A stretch of DNA of 64,000 nucleotides from JAUZRW01 sp964549915 (GTDB lineage Bacteria > Chloroflexota > Anaerolineae > Aggregatilineales > Phototrophicaceae), in contig CAZJWX010000012.1 in NCBI GenBank assembly GCA_964549915.1, positions 1-64,000 of the forward strand. The letters run 5' to 3'. Within the stretch, counting starts at the first letter, position 1. Each line of letters opens with the position of its first letter. A program made the position numbers and the translations under genes. Under the pieces are notes generated by a model. That model was not told where the DNA came from. It saw only the letters and a program-made list of their open reading frames with translations, and made no database searches. This document shows, piece after piece, positions 32,708 to 40,173 of the stretch.

Positions 32708-34690
32708 ATGCTGGTAGGGGTTGATGTCGGCGGCACCTTCACCGACCTGGTGCTGAGCGTAGATGGGCGTCTGTGCATCCACAAAGTGCTGAGTACCCCG
32801 GAAAATCCCGCTGCTGCCATCCTCAGCGGCTTGCAGCATGTCACAGCGGGCGATTTGACGGCGCTGCGACAGATCGCGCACGGCTCCACCGTCGCCACCA
32901 ACGCCATCCTGGAGCGCAAAGGGGCCAGAACCGCTTTCATCACCACGCAGGGCTTCCGCGATTTGCTGCTGATCGGGCGTCAGAATCGCCCCCAACTCTA
33001 CGCCTTGCATCCCACGATTCCGCCGCCGCTGATTCCCCGTGAACGCATGCACGAAATCCCTGAACGGTTGGATCATCACGGCGAAGTCTTGCAGCCGCTG
33101 GATGAGGCCGCCCTCGATCAGGTGCTGGATCAGATCGCGGGGCAGCAAGTCGATGCCCTGGTGGTCTGCTTCCTCTATAGCTTCATCAACCCGACCCACG
33201 AAGAGCGTGTGCGCCAGCGCGTCCTCGAACGCAATATGCTGGAATCCTGGCAGGTGGTCTTGTCCGCAGATGTGCTGCCAGAGTTTCGCGAGTACGAGCG
33301 AGCCAGCACCACCGCGTTAGAAGCCTACGTGCGCCCGGTGATGACGCGCTATATTTCCCACTTGCGCCAGGAATTGCCGCCAGAGATGCCCCTGCGCATG
33401 ATGAAGAGCGATGGTGGCGTTATGCGGGCGGATCGCGTGCGAGAGCAGGCCGTGCAGACCGTACTCAGCGGCCCGGCTGCGGGTGTGGTCGGTGCCTTTC
33501 ATCTGGCGAAACTGGCGGGCTTCGACCAGATCATCACCCTGGACATGGGCGGCACTTCCACCGATGTCGCGCTCTGTCCCGGTGAAGTGCAGTTGTCGGC
33601 AGCCTCAGCGATTGATGGCCTCCCGCTGCGGGCACGTCACCTGCACATCGAGACCATCGGCGCGGGTGGCGGCAGCATCGCACGTATCGACAGTGGGGGG
33701 GCGCTGCGCGTCGGGCCAGAGAGCGCCGGAGCCGCCCCAGGCCCGATGATCTACGGGCAGGGGGGCGAAGCCCTGACCGTCAGCGATGCCAACGCGCTGC
33801 TCGGTCGCCTGGATGCCGAACATTTCCTGGGTGGTACGATGAAGCTGCACATCCGTCGCGCCGAAAAAGCCTTCGGCAAGCTGGCCAATCGGCTCAATCG
33901 CGATGTGGTGGGGGCGGCAAAGGGGGTGGTTGATGTCGCCAACGCCAATATTGACCGGGCGCTGCGCCGCGTCTCAATCGCCCAGGGGCATGATCCCCGT
34001 GATTTCACCCTGGTGGCCTACGGTGGCGCTGGCCCACTCCACGCCTGCGAGGTCGCCGAACGGCTGGATATGCTGCGCGTGCTGATCCCGCGACATCCGG
34101 GGGTGTTGTGTGCGCTGGGGCTGCTGGTCGCCGATGTGAAAGTCGATCACAGCTTGCCGATTCTGGTGAAGGCCAATCGCGATCTGGTGGCGCGACTGCG
34201 GGCGATGCAGGCTGAAATCCTGGCGACCGGGCGTGATGACCTGCGCAGCGAAGGCGTGGCAGATGAGGATATGCACTTCGAGGTGCTGCTGGATATGCGC
34301 TATGAGGGGCAGGCACATGAACTGAGCGTGCCCTTCGCTGCCAATGTAGTGCAGGAATTTCATCAGCTCCACGAGCGCACCTATGGCTATGCCCTACAAG
34401 ATCGCCGTATCGAGATCGTCAACATGCGCTTGCAGGCCAGTGGAGTCACCGCGAAGCCGGATTTCGTGCCGGAGCCACCCTCATCCGCTGCCGTTGAAGA
34501 GGCGCACCTGGGGGACAAGCGCTCTCCTCTCGGCGGTATCATCGCCCATTATGACCGCGACTTGCTGGCACCCGGGATGCGCTTCAGCGGCGAAGCCCTG
34601 GTCTTCCAGTTCGATAGCACCGTGTACGTCCCGCAGGGCTGGTCGGCACGGGTGGATGGCTACCGTAATCTGATTCTAGAGCGCATCTGA
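32708..34690 (+). CDS. hyuA: Hydantoinase/oxoprolinase family protein, subunit A
   Basis: 660-aa ATP-dependent amidohydrolase large subunit of the HyuA/5-oxoprolinase family. The ASKHA-type phosphate motifs are GVDVGGTFTDLVL at the N-terminus and TLDMGGTSTDVAL near residue 280, with IGAGGGSIARID and the GPMIYGQGG segment following; the C-terminal part has ALGLLVADVKVDHS. Length is usual. ATG 32708 follows AAAGGG. It should pair with HyuB to open a cyclic amide (hydantoin, 5-oxoproline) or act in an acetone-carboxylase-like reaction; substrate is not predictable. The partner gene starts 767 nt downstream beyond an opposing DUF456 gene. Confidence 0.92.
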   Translation: MLVGVDVGGTFTDLVLSVDGRLCIHKVLSTPENPAAAILSGLQHVTAGDLTALRQIAHGSTVATNAILERKGARTAFITTQGFRDLLLIGRQNRPQLYALHPTIPPPLIPRERMHEIPERLDHHGEVLQPLDEAALDQVLDQIAGQQVDALVVCFLYSFINPTHEERVRQRVLERNMLESWQVVLSADVLPEFREYERASTTALEAYVRPVMTRYISHLRQELPPEMPLRMMKSDGGVMRADRVREQAVQTVLSGPAAGVVGAFHLAKLAGFDQIITLDMGGTSTDVALCPGEVQLSAASAIDGLPLRARHLHIETIGAGGGSIARIDSGGALRVGPESAGAAPGPMIYGQGGEALTVSDANALLGRLDAEHFLGGTMKLHIRRAEKAFGKLANRLNRDVVGAAKGVVDVANANIDRALRRVSIAQGHDPRDFTLVAYGGAGPLHACEVAERLDMLRVLIPRHPGVLCALGLLVADVKVDHSLPILVKANRDLVARLRAMQAEILATGRDDLRSEGVADEDMHFEVLLDMRYEGQAHELSVPFAANVVQEFHQLHERTYGYALQDRRIEIVNMRLQASGVTAKPDFVPEPPSSAAVEEAHLGDKRSPLGGIIAHYDRDLLAPGMRFSGEALVFQFDSTVYVPQGWSARVDGYRNLILERI

Positions 34691-34692
34691 TC

Positions 34693-35193
34693 TCACGATC
34701 CGGTTGTGATGATCGAAATCACCGTGACCAGAATCACCGATACTGCGAAAATGAACTCCGCGATCATGCTGTAGAGGATCAGGCGCAGGGCGGTCCCGCC
34801 GCTTTCGATGGCCTTGCCGATTTCGCGCAGGCGGGCGAACTCCACCAGCATCACACCGACCGTCCCGCCCAGAATGGTGCCGACGAAGGGAATCGGAATC
34901 AGGATCGATCCGGCGATCATGCCGATGAAGAAGGCCACCAAACCCAGGCAAGAAATCTGTCTGCCGCGCAGCCCCAGGAAAGGCATCCACAGGCCGTTGG
35001 TGGCACCAATCACCATCAAAATCGTGATGATCACCGCCGCAGCCGGGGTCAGCCGCGTGAACCCCGTCAGCACCCCCAGAATCATGGCAATCGCCCACTC
35101 CAGGGCTGTCACGGGCAGGGCCGGAATCAGGATCAAGAAGAGCGTGATGACCATCAAGCCCAGGGCGATCAGGATGAGGACGAATTCTGCCAT
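34693..35193 (-). CDS. DUF456 family membrane protein
   Basis: 166-aa membrane protein with about 4-5 helices. It shows the DUF456 pattern: an N-terminal helix ending in LIPALPVTALEWA, GLRGRQISCLGLVAFFIGMIAG (divided by a loop), and a glycine-rich GTILGGTVGVMLVEF helix. Start at ATG 35193 (AAAGGA about 12 nt upstream) rather than TTG 35235. Function is unknown. Its stop is 2 nt from the hyuA stop on the opposite strand, and it separates hyuA from hyuB, an unusual placement. Confidence 0.83.
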   Translation of the reverse strand: MAEFVLILIALGLMVITLFLILIPALPVTALEWAIAMILGVLTGFTRLTPAAAVIITILMVIGATNGLWMPFLGLRGRQISCLGLVAFFIGMIAGSILIPIPFVGTILGGTVGVMLVEFARLREIGKAIESGGTALRLILYSMIAEFIFAVSVILVTVISIITTGS

Positions 35194-35224
35194 GTGCTGC
35201 TGTCTTCCTTTCGTAGACTGCGCA

Positions 35225-35252
35225 CATTGTAGCACGCTCTATCGGGTATACT
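35225..35252 (+). promoter_or_regulatory. hyuB: Candidate promoter of hyuB
   Basis: TATACT (35247-35252) with CATTGT 16 nt upstream as a poor -35. It would give hyuB its own transcript, needed because hyuA is cut off by the opposing gene. The leader would include the half copy of the 96-bp repeat. Confidence 0.4.
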
Positions 35253-35292
35253 ATTCATGTGCGAGCCATGTGCCAATGAGGAGAGGTGCTCG

Positions 35293-35340
35293 ATGAAGCC
35301 ACTGGCGTGGATTTGTCATTCCGCTTCTTACACAAAACAA
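35293..35340 (+). repeat. Half copy of the 96-bp dispersed repeat
   Basis: The first 48 bp match the copies at 49644-49739 (minus) and 62045-62140 (plus), starting ATGAAGCCACTGGCGTGGAT and running through CACACAAAACAA; the second half is not conserved. It lies in the leader of hyuB. Confidence 0.7.
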
Positions 35341-35457
35341 ACCGAAGCCGACCAGTGGGCGATGAGGAAAGTCTTCCATTCGAAGCATTTTCTGCCGCTG
35401 CTGGATCATGGCGTTCAGCAGCCGTATTGAACCAATCAAGCAAAGCGAGTGCCTGCA

Positions 35458-37020
35458 ATGCCCGTTGATGCAATCTCCCTGGAAGTCTTCAAGAATCTCT
35501 ATGCCGGTGTGGCGGAAGAGATGGGCGTGACCCTGCAACGTGCCAGCTTCAGCCCCAACATCCGCGAGCGCCTGGATTTTAGCTGCGCCGTATTTGATGC
35601 ACAGGCACGGATGGTGGCACAGGCCGCGCATATCCCGGTGCATCTGGGAAGCATGCCCGCGTCGGTGGAATATGCGGTGCAGCATTTTCCGCAGATCAAT
35701 CGTGGTGATGTCATCGTCCTCAACGATCCCTATCGCGGCGGCACCCATCTGCCAGATATTACGATGGTTTCGCCCGTTTTCGCAGCGGATGAAATCGCGT
35801 TTTTCATCGCCAGCCGCGCCCACCATGCGGATGTCGGCGGCATGTCGCCGGGTTCACTGCCCCTCAGCACCGAGCTGTATCAAGAAGGGGTCATCATCCC
35901 CCCGGTGCTGCTCAAGCTCAGCGGCTGGATGAACGATGGCGTTCTGGCGATGATCCTCGCCAACAGCCGCAATCCGGAAGAGCGCATTGGCGACCTGGAA
36001 GCGCAGTTGGCAGCGCATCGTGTGGGCGAATCGCGCCTGATCGAGATCATGGTCAAGCAGGGCGTGGCGCGTGCCCAGGAACACGCCGCCGCGCTGATGG
36101 AATATTCCCAACGGATGACCGAGAGCCTGATCGCCACGCTGCCGGATGGGCGCTACACGTTCGAAGACTCGCTGGAAGGTGACGGGCAGGCCGACTTTGA
36201 AGTGCCGATTCAGGTGACGGTTGCCGTACAGGGGCGGCAGATGAGGGTCGATTTTGAAGGTAGTGCGCCACAGGTGGCTGGCAACATCAACGCTGTGTTG
36301 CCCATTGTGCGCAGCGCGACCTGGTACTGCGTTCGGCTCCTCGCCGAAGAAGATATTCCCGTGAATCACGGCTGTTTTGCCCCTGTCGAAGTGGTGGCTC
36401 CGCTGGGGAGCGTTCTCAATCCTTATTTCCCGGCGGCGGTCAGCGTCGGCAATACGGAAACCGGGCAGCGCGTGGTCGATGCGGTGCTGGGGGCGTTGTC
36501 CCAGGCCTTGCCAGGGCGCATCCCTGCGGCCAGTCAGGGTACGATGAACAACTTCACTGTCGGTGGCCTTGATGGTGGTCGGCAGTTCGTCTACTACGAG
36601 ACCATCGCCGGGGGGCATGGGGCGTCGGCAGCCGGGGACGGCCTCAGCGGACGCCAGAGCCACATGACCAACACGATGAACACCCCCGTTGAATCGTTGG
36701 AGATGGCCTATCCACTGCGGGTGCTGCGCTACAGCCTGCGCGAAGACAGCGGCGGTAGTGGTCGCTTCGAAGGAGGGGCAGGCATTGTACGCGAATACGA
36801 ATTCCTCGCCGCTGCGGTGGTGACGATCAACAGCGAACGGCGGCGCAACTCTCCCTACGGCTTGCAGGGTGGGCAGCCCGGCGCGGCGGGGCGCAATCTC
36901 TGGTGGGAAAATGACAGTCATCCGCACTGGATCGGAGCCAAGGCCAGTGTGCGCGTGCAGCCGGGAGACCGCATCCGCATTGAAACCCCTGGCGGAGGGG
37001 GTTGGGGCGAGGAGGCGTAG
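35458..37020 (+). CDS. hyuB: Hydantoinase/oxoprolinase family protein, subunit B
   Basis: 520-aa HyuB family protein. Typical blocks are ASFSPNIRERLDFSCAVFD, AQAAHIPVHLGSMP, DVIVLNDPYRGGTHLPDIT, RAHHADVGGMSPGS and, near the C-terminus, YETIAGGHGA, MTNTMNTPVESLE and PGGGGWG. The start is ATG 35458, three codons inside the open frame. It is the partner of hyuA, and together they should form the ATP-dependent hydrolase. The intact length and motifs suggest the pair is functional although the genes are separated by 767 nt. Confidence 0.92.
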   Translation: MPVDAISLEVFKNLYAGVAEEMGVTLQRASFSPNIRERLDFSCAVFDAQARMVAQAAHIPVHLGSMPASVEYAVQHFPQINRGDVIVLNDPYRGGTHLPDITMVSPVFAADEIAFFIASRAHHADVGGMSPGSLPLSTELYQEGVIIPPVLLKLSGWMNDGVLAMILANSRNPEERIGDLEAQLAAHRVGESRLIEIMVKQGVARAQEHAAALMEYSQRMTESLIATLPDGRYTFEDSLEGDGQADFEVPIQVTVAVQGRQMRVDFEGSAPQVAGNINAVLPIVRSATWYCVRLLAEEDIPVNHGCFAPVEVVAPLGSVLNPYFPAAVSVGNTETGQRVVDAVLGALSQALPGRIPAASQGTMNNFTVGGLDGGRQFVYYETIAGGHGASAAGDGLSGRQSHMTNTMNTPVESLEMAYPLRVLRYSLREDSGGSGRFEGGAGIVREYEFLAAAVVTINSERRRNSPYGLQGGQPGAAGRNLWWENDSHPHWIGAKASVRVQPGDRIRIETPGGGGWGEEA

Positions 37021-37032
37021 AAAACGCGCCTC
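37012..37032. terminator. GC-rich hairpin overlapping the hyuB stop
   Basis: GAGGCG (37012-37017) pairs with CGCCTC (37027-37032), enclosing the TAG stop and an AAAA loop. It resembles the hairpins at 22513 and 31037; no T tract follows directly. Confidence 0.35.
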
Positions 37033-37168
37033 TTGCAATACTTATACACCTTTTTCGCAGCAATTCTCTCAAACCTGCCGTACTATCAAGGCATGACTAC
37101 GATGGCGAGCAGCATCAGGGGACTGTTTTGTCTGCTTCGTCACTCATCGCAGGAGGGAAGGGATTGCA

Positions 37169-38185
37169 ATGGATAGCCTCATTCAGCGGACGCTGCGTCG
37201 TTCGAATCGGATTCTGCTCTTCTTCGGCGTTCTCTCGCTGGTGATCTCGGTAGCGGTCATTGCGCTGACGACGGTGCCGTATTTCGTCGGAAAATTCACA
37301 GGCCCCACCCCCATCACGGACAAAGAGGTCATCAATGCGCGGGTGAACTTCGTCCAGCCCCTGTACTTCCGGGAGGTAACCGGGCAGGAGATGCTCGATA
37401 CGGGGTACGAAGAATACACCTACGATTCGGATACCGGGCGGCGCGTCAGCACAGATTACTACTTCGGGGCGCTCTACATGGGCGGCGATCGCTACTTGCT
37501 GGTGCGCACGCCGGAATCCATTGACGAATCGCAGAACACGTACGTTGGCTCCCTGGTCGAGATTCCGGGGGATGTGCAACGCGAAGTGGTTGATGATCTG
37601 CTGCGGGAACTGGGGGCAGATGCGGCCAATGTTCAGTTCTTGCCTGTGATGCTCTCCACCAGTGATAATCAGGTGATGTGTTATATCGGCACCGCGATTG
37701 TGGCTGTGATGCTGCTCTTCGGCATCTGGGCTACCTACCATGGCATCCAGCGCAGCCGTGACCCATACAAGCACCCCGCGCTGAAAAAGCTCGGTCGCTA
37801 TGGGGAGATCAGCTTCGTGATCGGCGACATTGAGGGTGAATTGCGCATGGCGGATGCGCCAGTGGCGAAGCGCCTGTATGTCACCCGCAACTGGATCGCC
37901 TCAGCCTATGGCAATAATTTCCAGGCGATGCGCCTTGATGATCTGGTCTGGCTGCATAAGTATTCGACGCGCAGCCGCTATGGGACGAATCATTTCGCTC
38001 GCTTCTACGATCGGCATGGGGTATTGATGGGCTTGCAGGGACGTCGCAGCGAAGATGTCGATCAGATGTTGCAGGCGGTTTATGATCGTGCGCCCTGGGC
38101 GATCGCGGGCTTCAGCCCCGATGTGGAAAAAGCCTGGAAGCAGGATCGTCAGCAACTGATTGCAGCAGTAGATCAGCGCAAGTAG
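37169..38185 (+). CDS. Hypothetical membrane protein with two transmembrane helices
   Basis: 338-aa protein, not firmly recognised. One helix lies near the N-terminus (LLFFGVLSLVISVAVIALTT, about 15-34), followed by an extracytoplasmic domain of about 145 aa and a second helix (CYIGTAIVAVMLLFGIWATY, about 172-191). The C-terminal cytoplasmic part contains PALKKLGRYGEISFVIGDIE and IASAYGNNFQAMRLDDLVWLHKY, suggestive of a small beta-rich (PH-like) domain. AGGAGG lies 12 nt before ATG 37169. It appears monocistronic. Confidence 0.75.
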   Translation: MDSLIQRTLRRSNRILLFFGVLSLVISVAVIALTTVPYFVGKFTGPTPITDKEVINARVNFVQPLYFREVTGQEMLDTGYEEYTYDSDTGRRVSTDYYFGALYMGGDRYLLVRTPESIDESQNTYVGSLVEIPGDVQREVVDDLLRELGADAANVQFLPVMLSTSDNQVMCYIGTAIVAVMLLFGIWATYHGIQRSRDPYKHPALKKLGRYGEISFVIGDIEGELRMADAPVAKRLYVTRNWIASAYGNNFQAMRLDDLVWLHKYSTRSRYGTNHFARFYDRHGVLMGLQGRRSEDVDQMLQAVYDRAPWAIAGFSPDVEKAWKQDRQQLIAAVDQRK

Positions 38186-38291
38186 CAGAGCCGGGCAGGG
38201 GGGAAGCGACCGCCGGGGCGAACCTCCCTTCGTCTCGGCGGCTTCCAGCTGAAATCGAAACCGGATCGCTGGCGACTCCGAACCACCACCG

Positions 38292-38320
38292 TTGATTTAC
38301 CCCCCATGAGCGCGTACTAT
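38292..38320 (+). promoter_or_regulatory. Promoter of the epimerase/pentapeptide operon
   Basis: TTGATT (38292-38297), 17-nt spacer, TACTAT (38315-38320), 43 nt before the ATG at 38364. Spacing and both hexamers fit sigma-70. Confidence 0.55.
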
Positions 38321-38363
38321 CCCCTGCGTTTGATTGACGACTGTGCAAACCCTGGGAACGACC

Positions 38364-39344
38364 ATGACCCATGCCTTGATAACGGGCGGCGCTGGCTTCA
38401 TCGGCAGCCACCTGGCGGAATATTTGCTGGCGCGCGATTACACGGTGACAGTGATCGACAACCTCAGCACCGGAACCCTGGAGAACATCACCCTGCTGCA
38501 AGACAACCCGCATTTTCGCTTCGTGCAAGAAGACCTGCGCAACGGACTGGTCACGGATCGGCTCGTGAGCGAGTGCGATGTGATTTTCCACCTGGCGGCG
38601 GCAGTGGGCGTGCAGAAGATTTTGCAGGAACCCATCGCCAGCATCGAGAACAACATCGGTGGGACTGAGGCCATGCTGCAAGCTGCACGGCGCTATCGCA
38701 AAAAGATCCTGATCGCTTCCACTTCTGAGGTCTATGGCAAGGGTACGCGCATCCCATTCGCGGAGGATGACGATACGCGCCTGGGTGCGACGGCGAAGAT
38801 GCGCTGGAGCTATGCCTTCAGCAAGGCGATCGATGAATTCCTGGGGCTGGCCTATTACCAGGAGACGGGCCTCCCGGTGGTGGTCTTCCGTCTATTCAAC
38901 ACGGTGGGGCCGCGCCAGAGCGGCCAGTATGGTATGGTGCTGCCGCGCTTCGTACAGTGGGCGCTGGCGAATGAACCGCTGCAGGTTTACGGCTCCGGCG
39001 AGCAGACTCGCTGCTTTTGCAATGTGAGTGATGTCGTGCAGGCGCTGCACCAGCTCTCGATGGAAGCGGCGGCGGTGGGGCAGGTCTTCAACGTCGGCAG
39101 CAGCGAGGAGATCAGCATCGGCGACCTGGCCGCCCTAGTCATCGAGCGCACGGGGAGCGCGTCTACGGTGCAAGTTGTGCCCTATGAAGAAGCCTATACC
39201 GAGCCAGGTTATGAGGATTTCATGCGCCGCGTCCCAAGTATTGCTAAAATAGGGCAAATGGTGGGCTGGGAACCGTCCATTTCGCTCCCAGAAACCATCG
39301 ACCAGATCATTGCCTACTACCGGGAGAAGATGACTCATGGGTGA
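38364..39344 (+). CDS. NAD-dependent sugar epimerase/dehydratase (extended SDR)
   Basis: 326-aa extended short-chain dehydrogenase. The Rossmann motif is LITGGAGFIGSHLAEYLL, the active site STSEVYG plus YAFSKAIDE (Tyr-x3-Lys), and FRLFNTVGPRQSG follows; the C-terminal EPGYEDFMRRVPS with IDQIIAYYREK is typical. It most resembles UDP-glucose 4-epimerase/UDP-glucuronate-type enzymes acting in the cytoplasm on nucleotide sugars. ATG 38364 follows GGGAACGACC. It overlaps the pentapeptide gene by 8 nt, so the two are co-translated. Confidence 0.9.
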   Translation: MTHALITGGAGFIGSHLAEYLLARDYTVTVIDNLSTGTLENITLLQDNPHFRFVQEDLRNGLVTDRLVSECDVIFHLAAAVGVQKILQEPIASIENNIGGTEAMLQAARRYRKKILIASTSEVYGKGTRIPFAEDDDTRLGATAKMRWSYAFSKAIDEFLGLAYYQETGLPVVVFRLFNTVGPRQSGQYGMVLPRFVQWALANEPLQVYGSGEQTRCFCNVSDVVQALHQLSMEAAAVGQVFNVGSSEEISIGDLAALVIERTGSASTVQVVPYEEAYTEPGYEDFMRRVPSIAKIGQMVGWEPSISLPETIDQIIAYYREKMTHG

Positions 39345-39783
39345 AATCACACGCAAAGAATTGATTCTGGCGCTGGTGGGAGCCACAGCCAAGCCGCGTC
39401 TCGCTGGTGTCAACCTCGCTTCGACGGATTTGCACCGCCTTGACCTGGAAGGGGCGAATCTGCGTGGCGCTGACCTGACGGCGAGCAATCTGCAGGAAGC
39501 CATCCTGCGCAATACGAATATGACCGGGGCGAATTTGCAAGTGACGCAGCTTCCCTTCGCCGACCTGAATAACGCCAACCTGACGGTTGCCAACGCGACC
39601 GGAGCCAATTTTCAGGGTGCGCGGCTGACCAACGCCAACCTGACCAACGTCGTGCTCAACGGTGCCAACCTCTCTGGCGCGAATATGCGCGGCGCGACGG
39701 TCAACGGCGTCAAGTTTGATGAGCAGACTGTCTGGCCTGATGGCAAAACCGGCAGCGCAGGCAATCCAGGGAGTTATACGTGA
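39337..39783 (+). CDS. Pentapeptide repeat protein
   Basis: 148-aa protein. Residues about 24-125 are A(N/D)LxX-type pentapeptides (for example LEGANLRGADLTASNLQEA), predicting a right-handed quadrilateral beta-helix. Two leading residues blocks (TRKELILALVG) may form a capping helix. Members can mimic DNA (Qnr/MfpA) or have unknown binding roles. It overlaps the epimerase by 8 nt. Its TGA stop is also the first three bases of the 209-bp repeat element, so the repeat abuts or has replaced the native 3' end. Confidence 0.88.
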   Translation: MGEITRKELILALVGATAKPRLAGVNLASTDLHRLDLEGANLRGADLTASNLQEAILRNTNMTGANLQVTQLPFADLNNANLTVANATGANFQGARLTNANLTNVVLNGANLSGANMRGATVNGVKFDEQTVWPDGKTGSAGNPGSYT

Positions 39784-39989
39784 CGCTCCCCACGAATAAA
39801 TTCGGGGGCTTCTGTTGCACGCCTGCCCCAACGGGCTACGTTCTGCAACACGGACACGTCCTGCCCGGTACTGCGAAGGTCGTCTGAGCCTATTCTGCTT
39901 CTATGCGACATGAAAATTATAGCACAAAAATGTGGTCGCGTAGCGTATTTTGTCCGACAATTTCGCGACAAAATCCAGCTACACGCACC
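39781..39989 (+). repeat. 209-bp dispersed element, copy 1
   Basis: Nearly the whole span matches, in reverse orientation, the segment 59890-60086. It starts TGACGCTCCCCACGAA and ends CAGCTACACGCACC. Internal inverted repeats are CCCCACGAAT/ATTCGGGGG-type, TGTTGCA/TGCAACA and ATTTTGTC/GACAAAAT. This copy carries about 12 extra bases in the loop of the last stem. No convincing coding capacity: substitutions between the copies are mostly non-synonymous in the longest shared frame. Confidence 0.85.
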
Positions 39990-40130
39990 ACGCGCCCTAC
40001 GTTCTCATAGCTAAAGCAAGGGGCTTTGGGCGCACTTTCGGTAATTCCTGCGTTTCGTGGGGGCGCTGTCCGCGCCCTCTCCTTCGCTGCCCCGTTATCC
40101 AACGTCTGCTCCTGCACTACCATTCGCACA

Positions 40131-40151
40131 CGCCAGAGCGATGCCCTGGCG
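40131..40151. terminator. Hairpin downstream of the TIR-nSTAND1-HEAT gene
   Basis: CGCCAG (40131-40136) and CTGGCG (40146-40151) with a 9-nt loop, 23 nt past the minus-strand stop; no T tract. The rest of the gap 39990-40173 shows no gene. Confidence 0.3.
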
Positions 40152-40173
40152 TCTATACCGTGAGAGCAAGTCC

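Noticed and set aside
35293..35430. Small gene beginning MKPLAW, also seen in the 96-bp repeats
   Set aside because: The frame ends at different places in each copy and has no ribosome site; treated as a repeat.
35854..37038. Minus-strand frame of about 394 codons opposite hyuB
   Set aside because: HyuB motifs are intact on the plus strand; the opposite frame has no recognisable domain.
39774..39971. Small protein conserved with the frame at 59908-60159 (sharing TGQDVSVL and RATEAPEF)
   Set aside because: Most base changes between the copies change the amino acid, and both frames are in the repeat element with no Shine-Dalgarno; DNA-level conservation explains the likeness.
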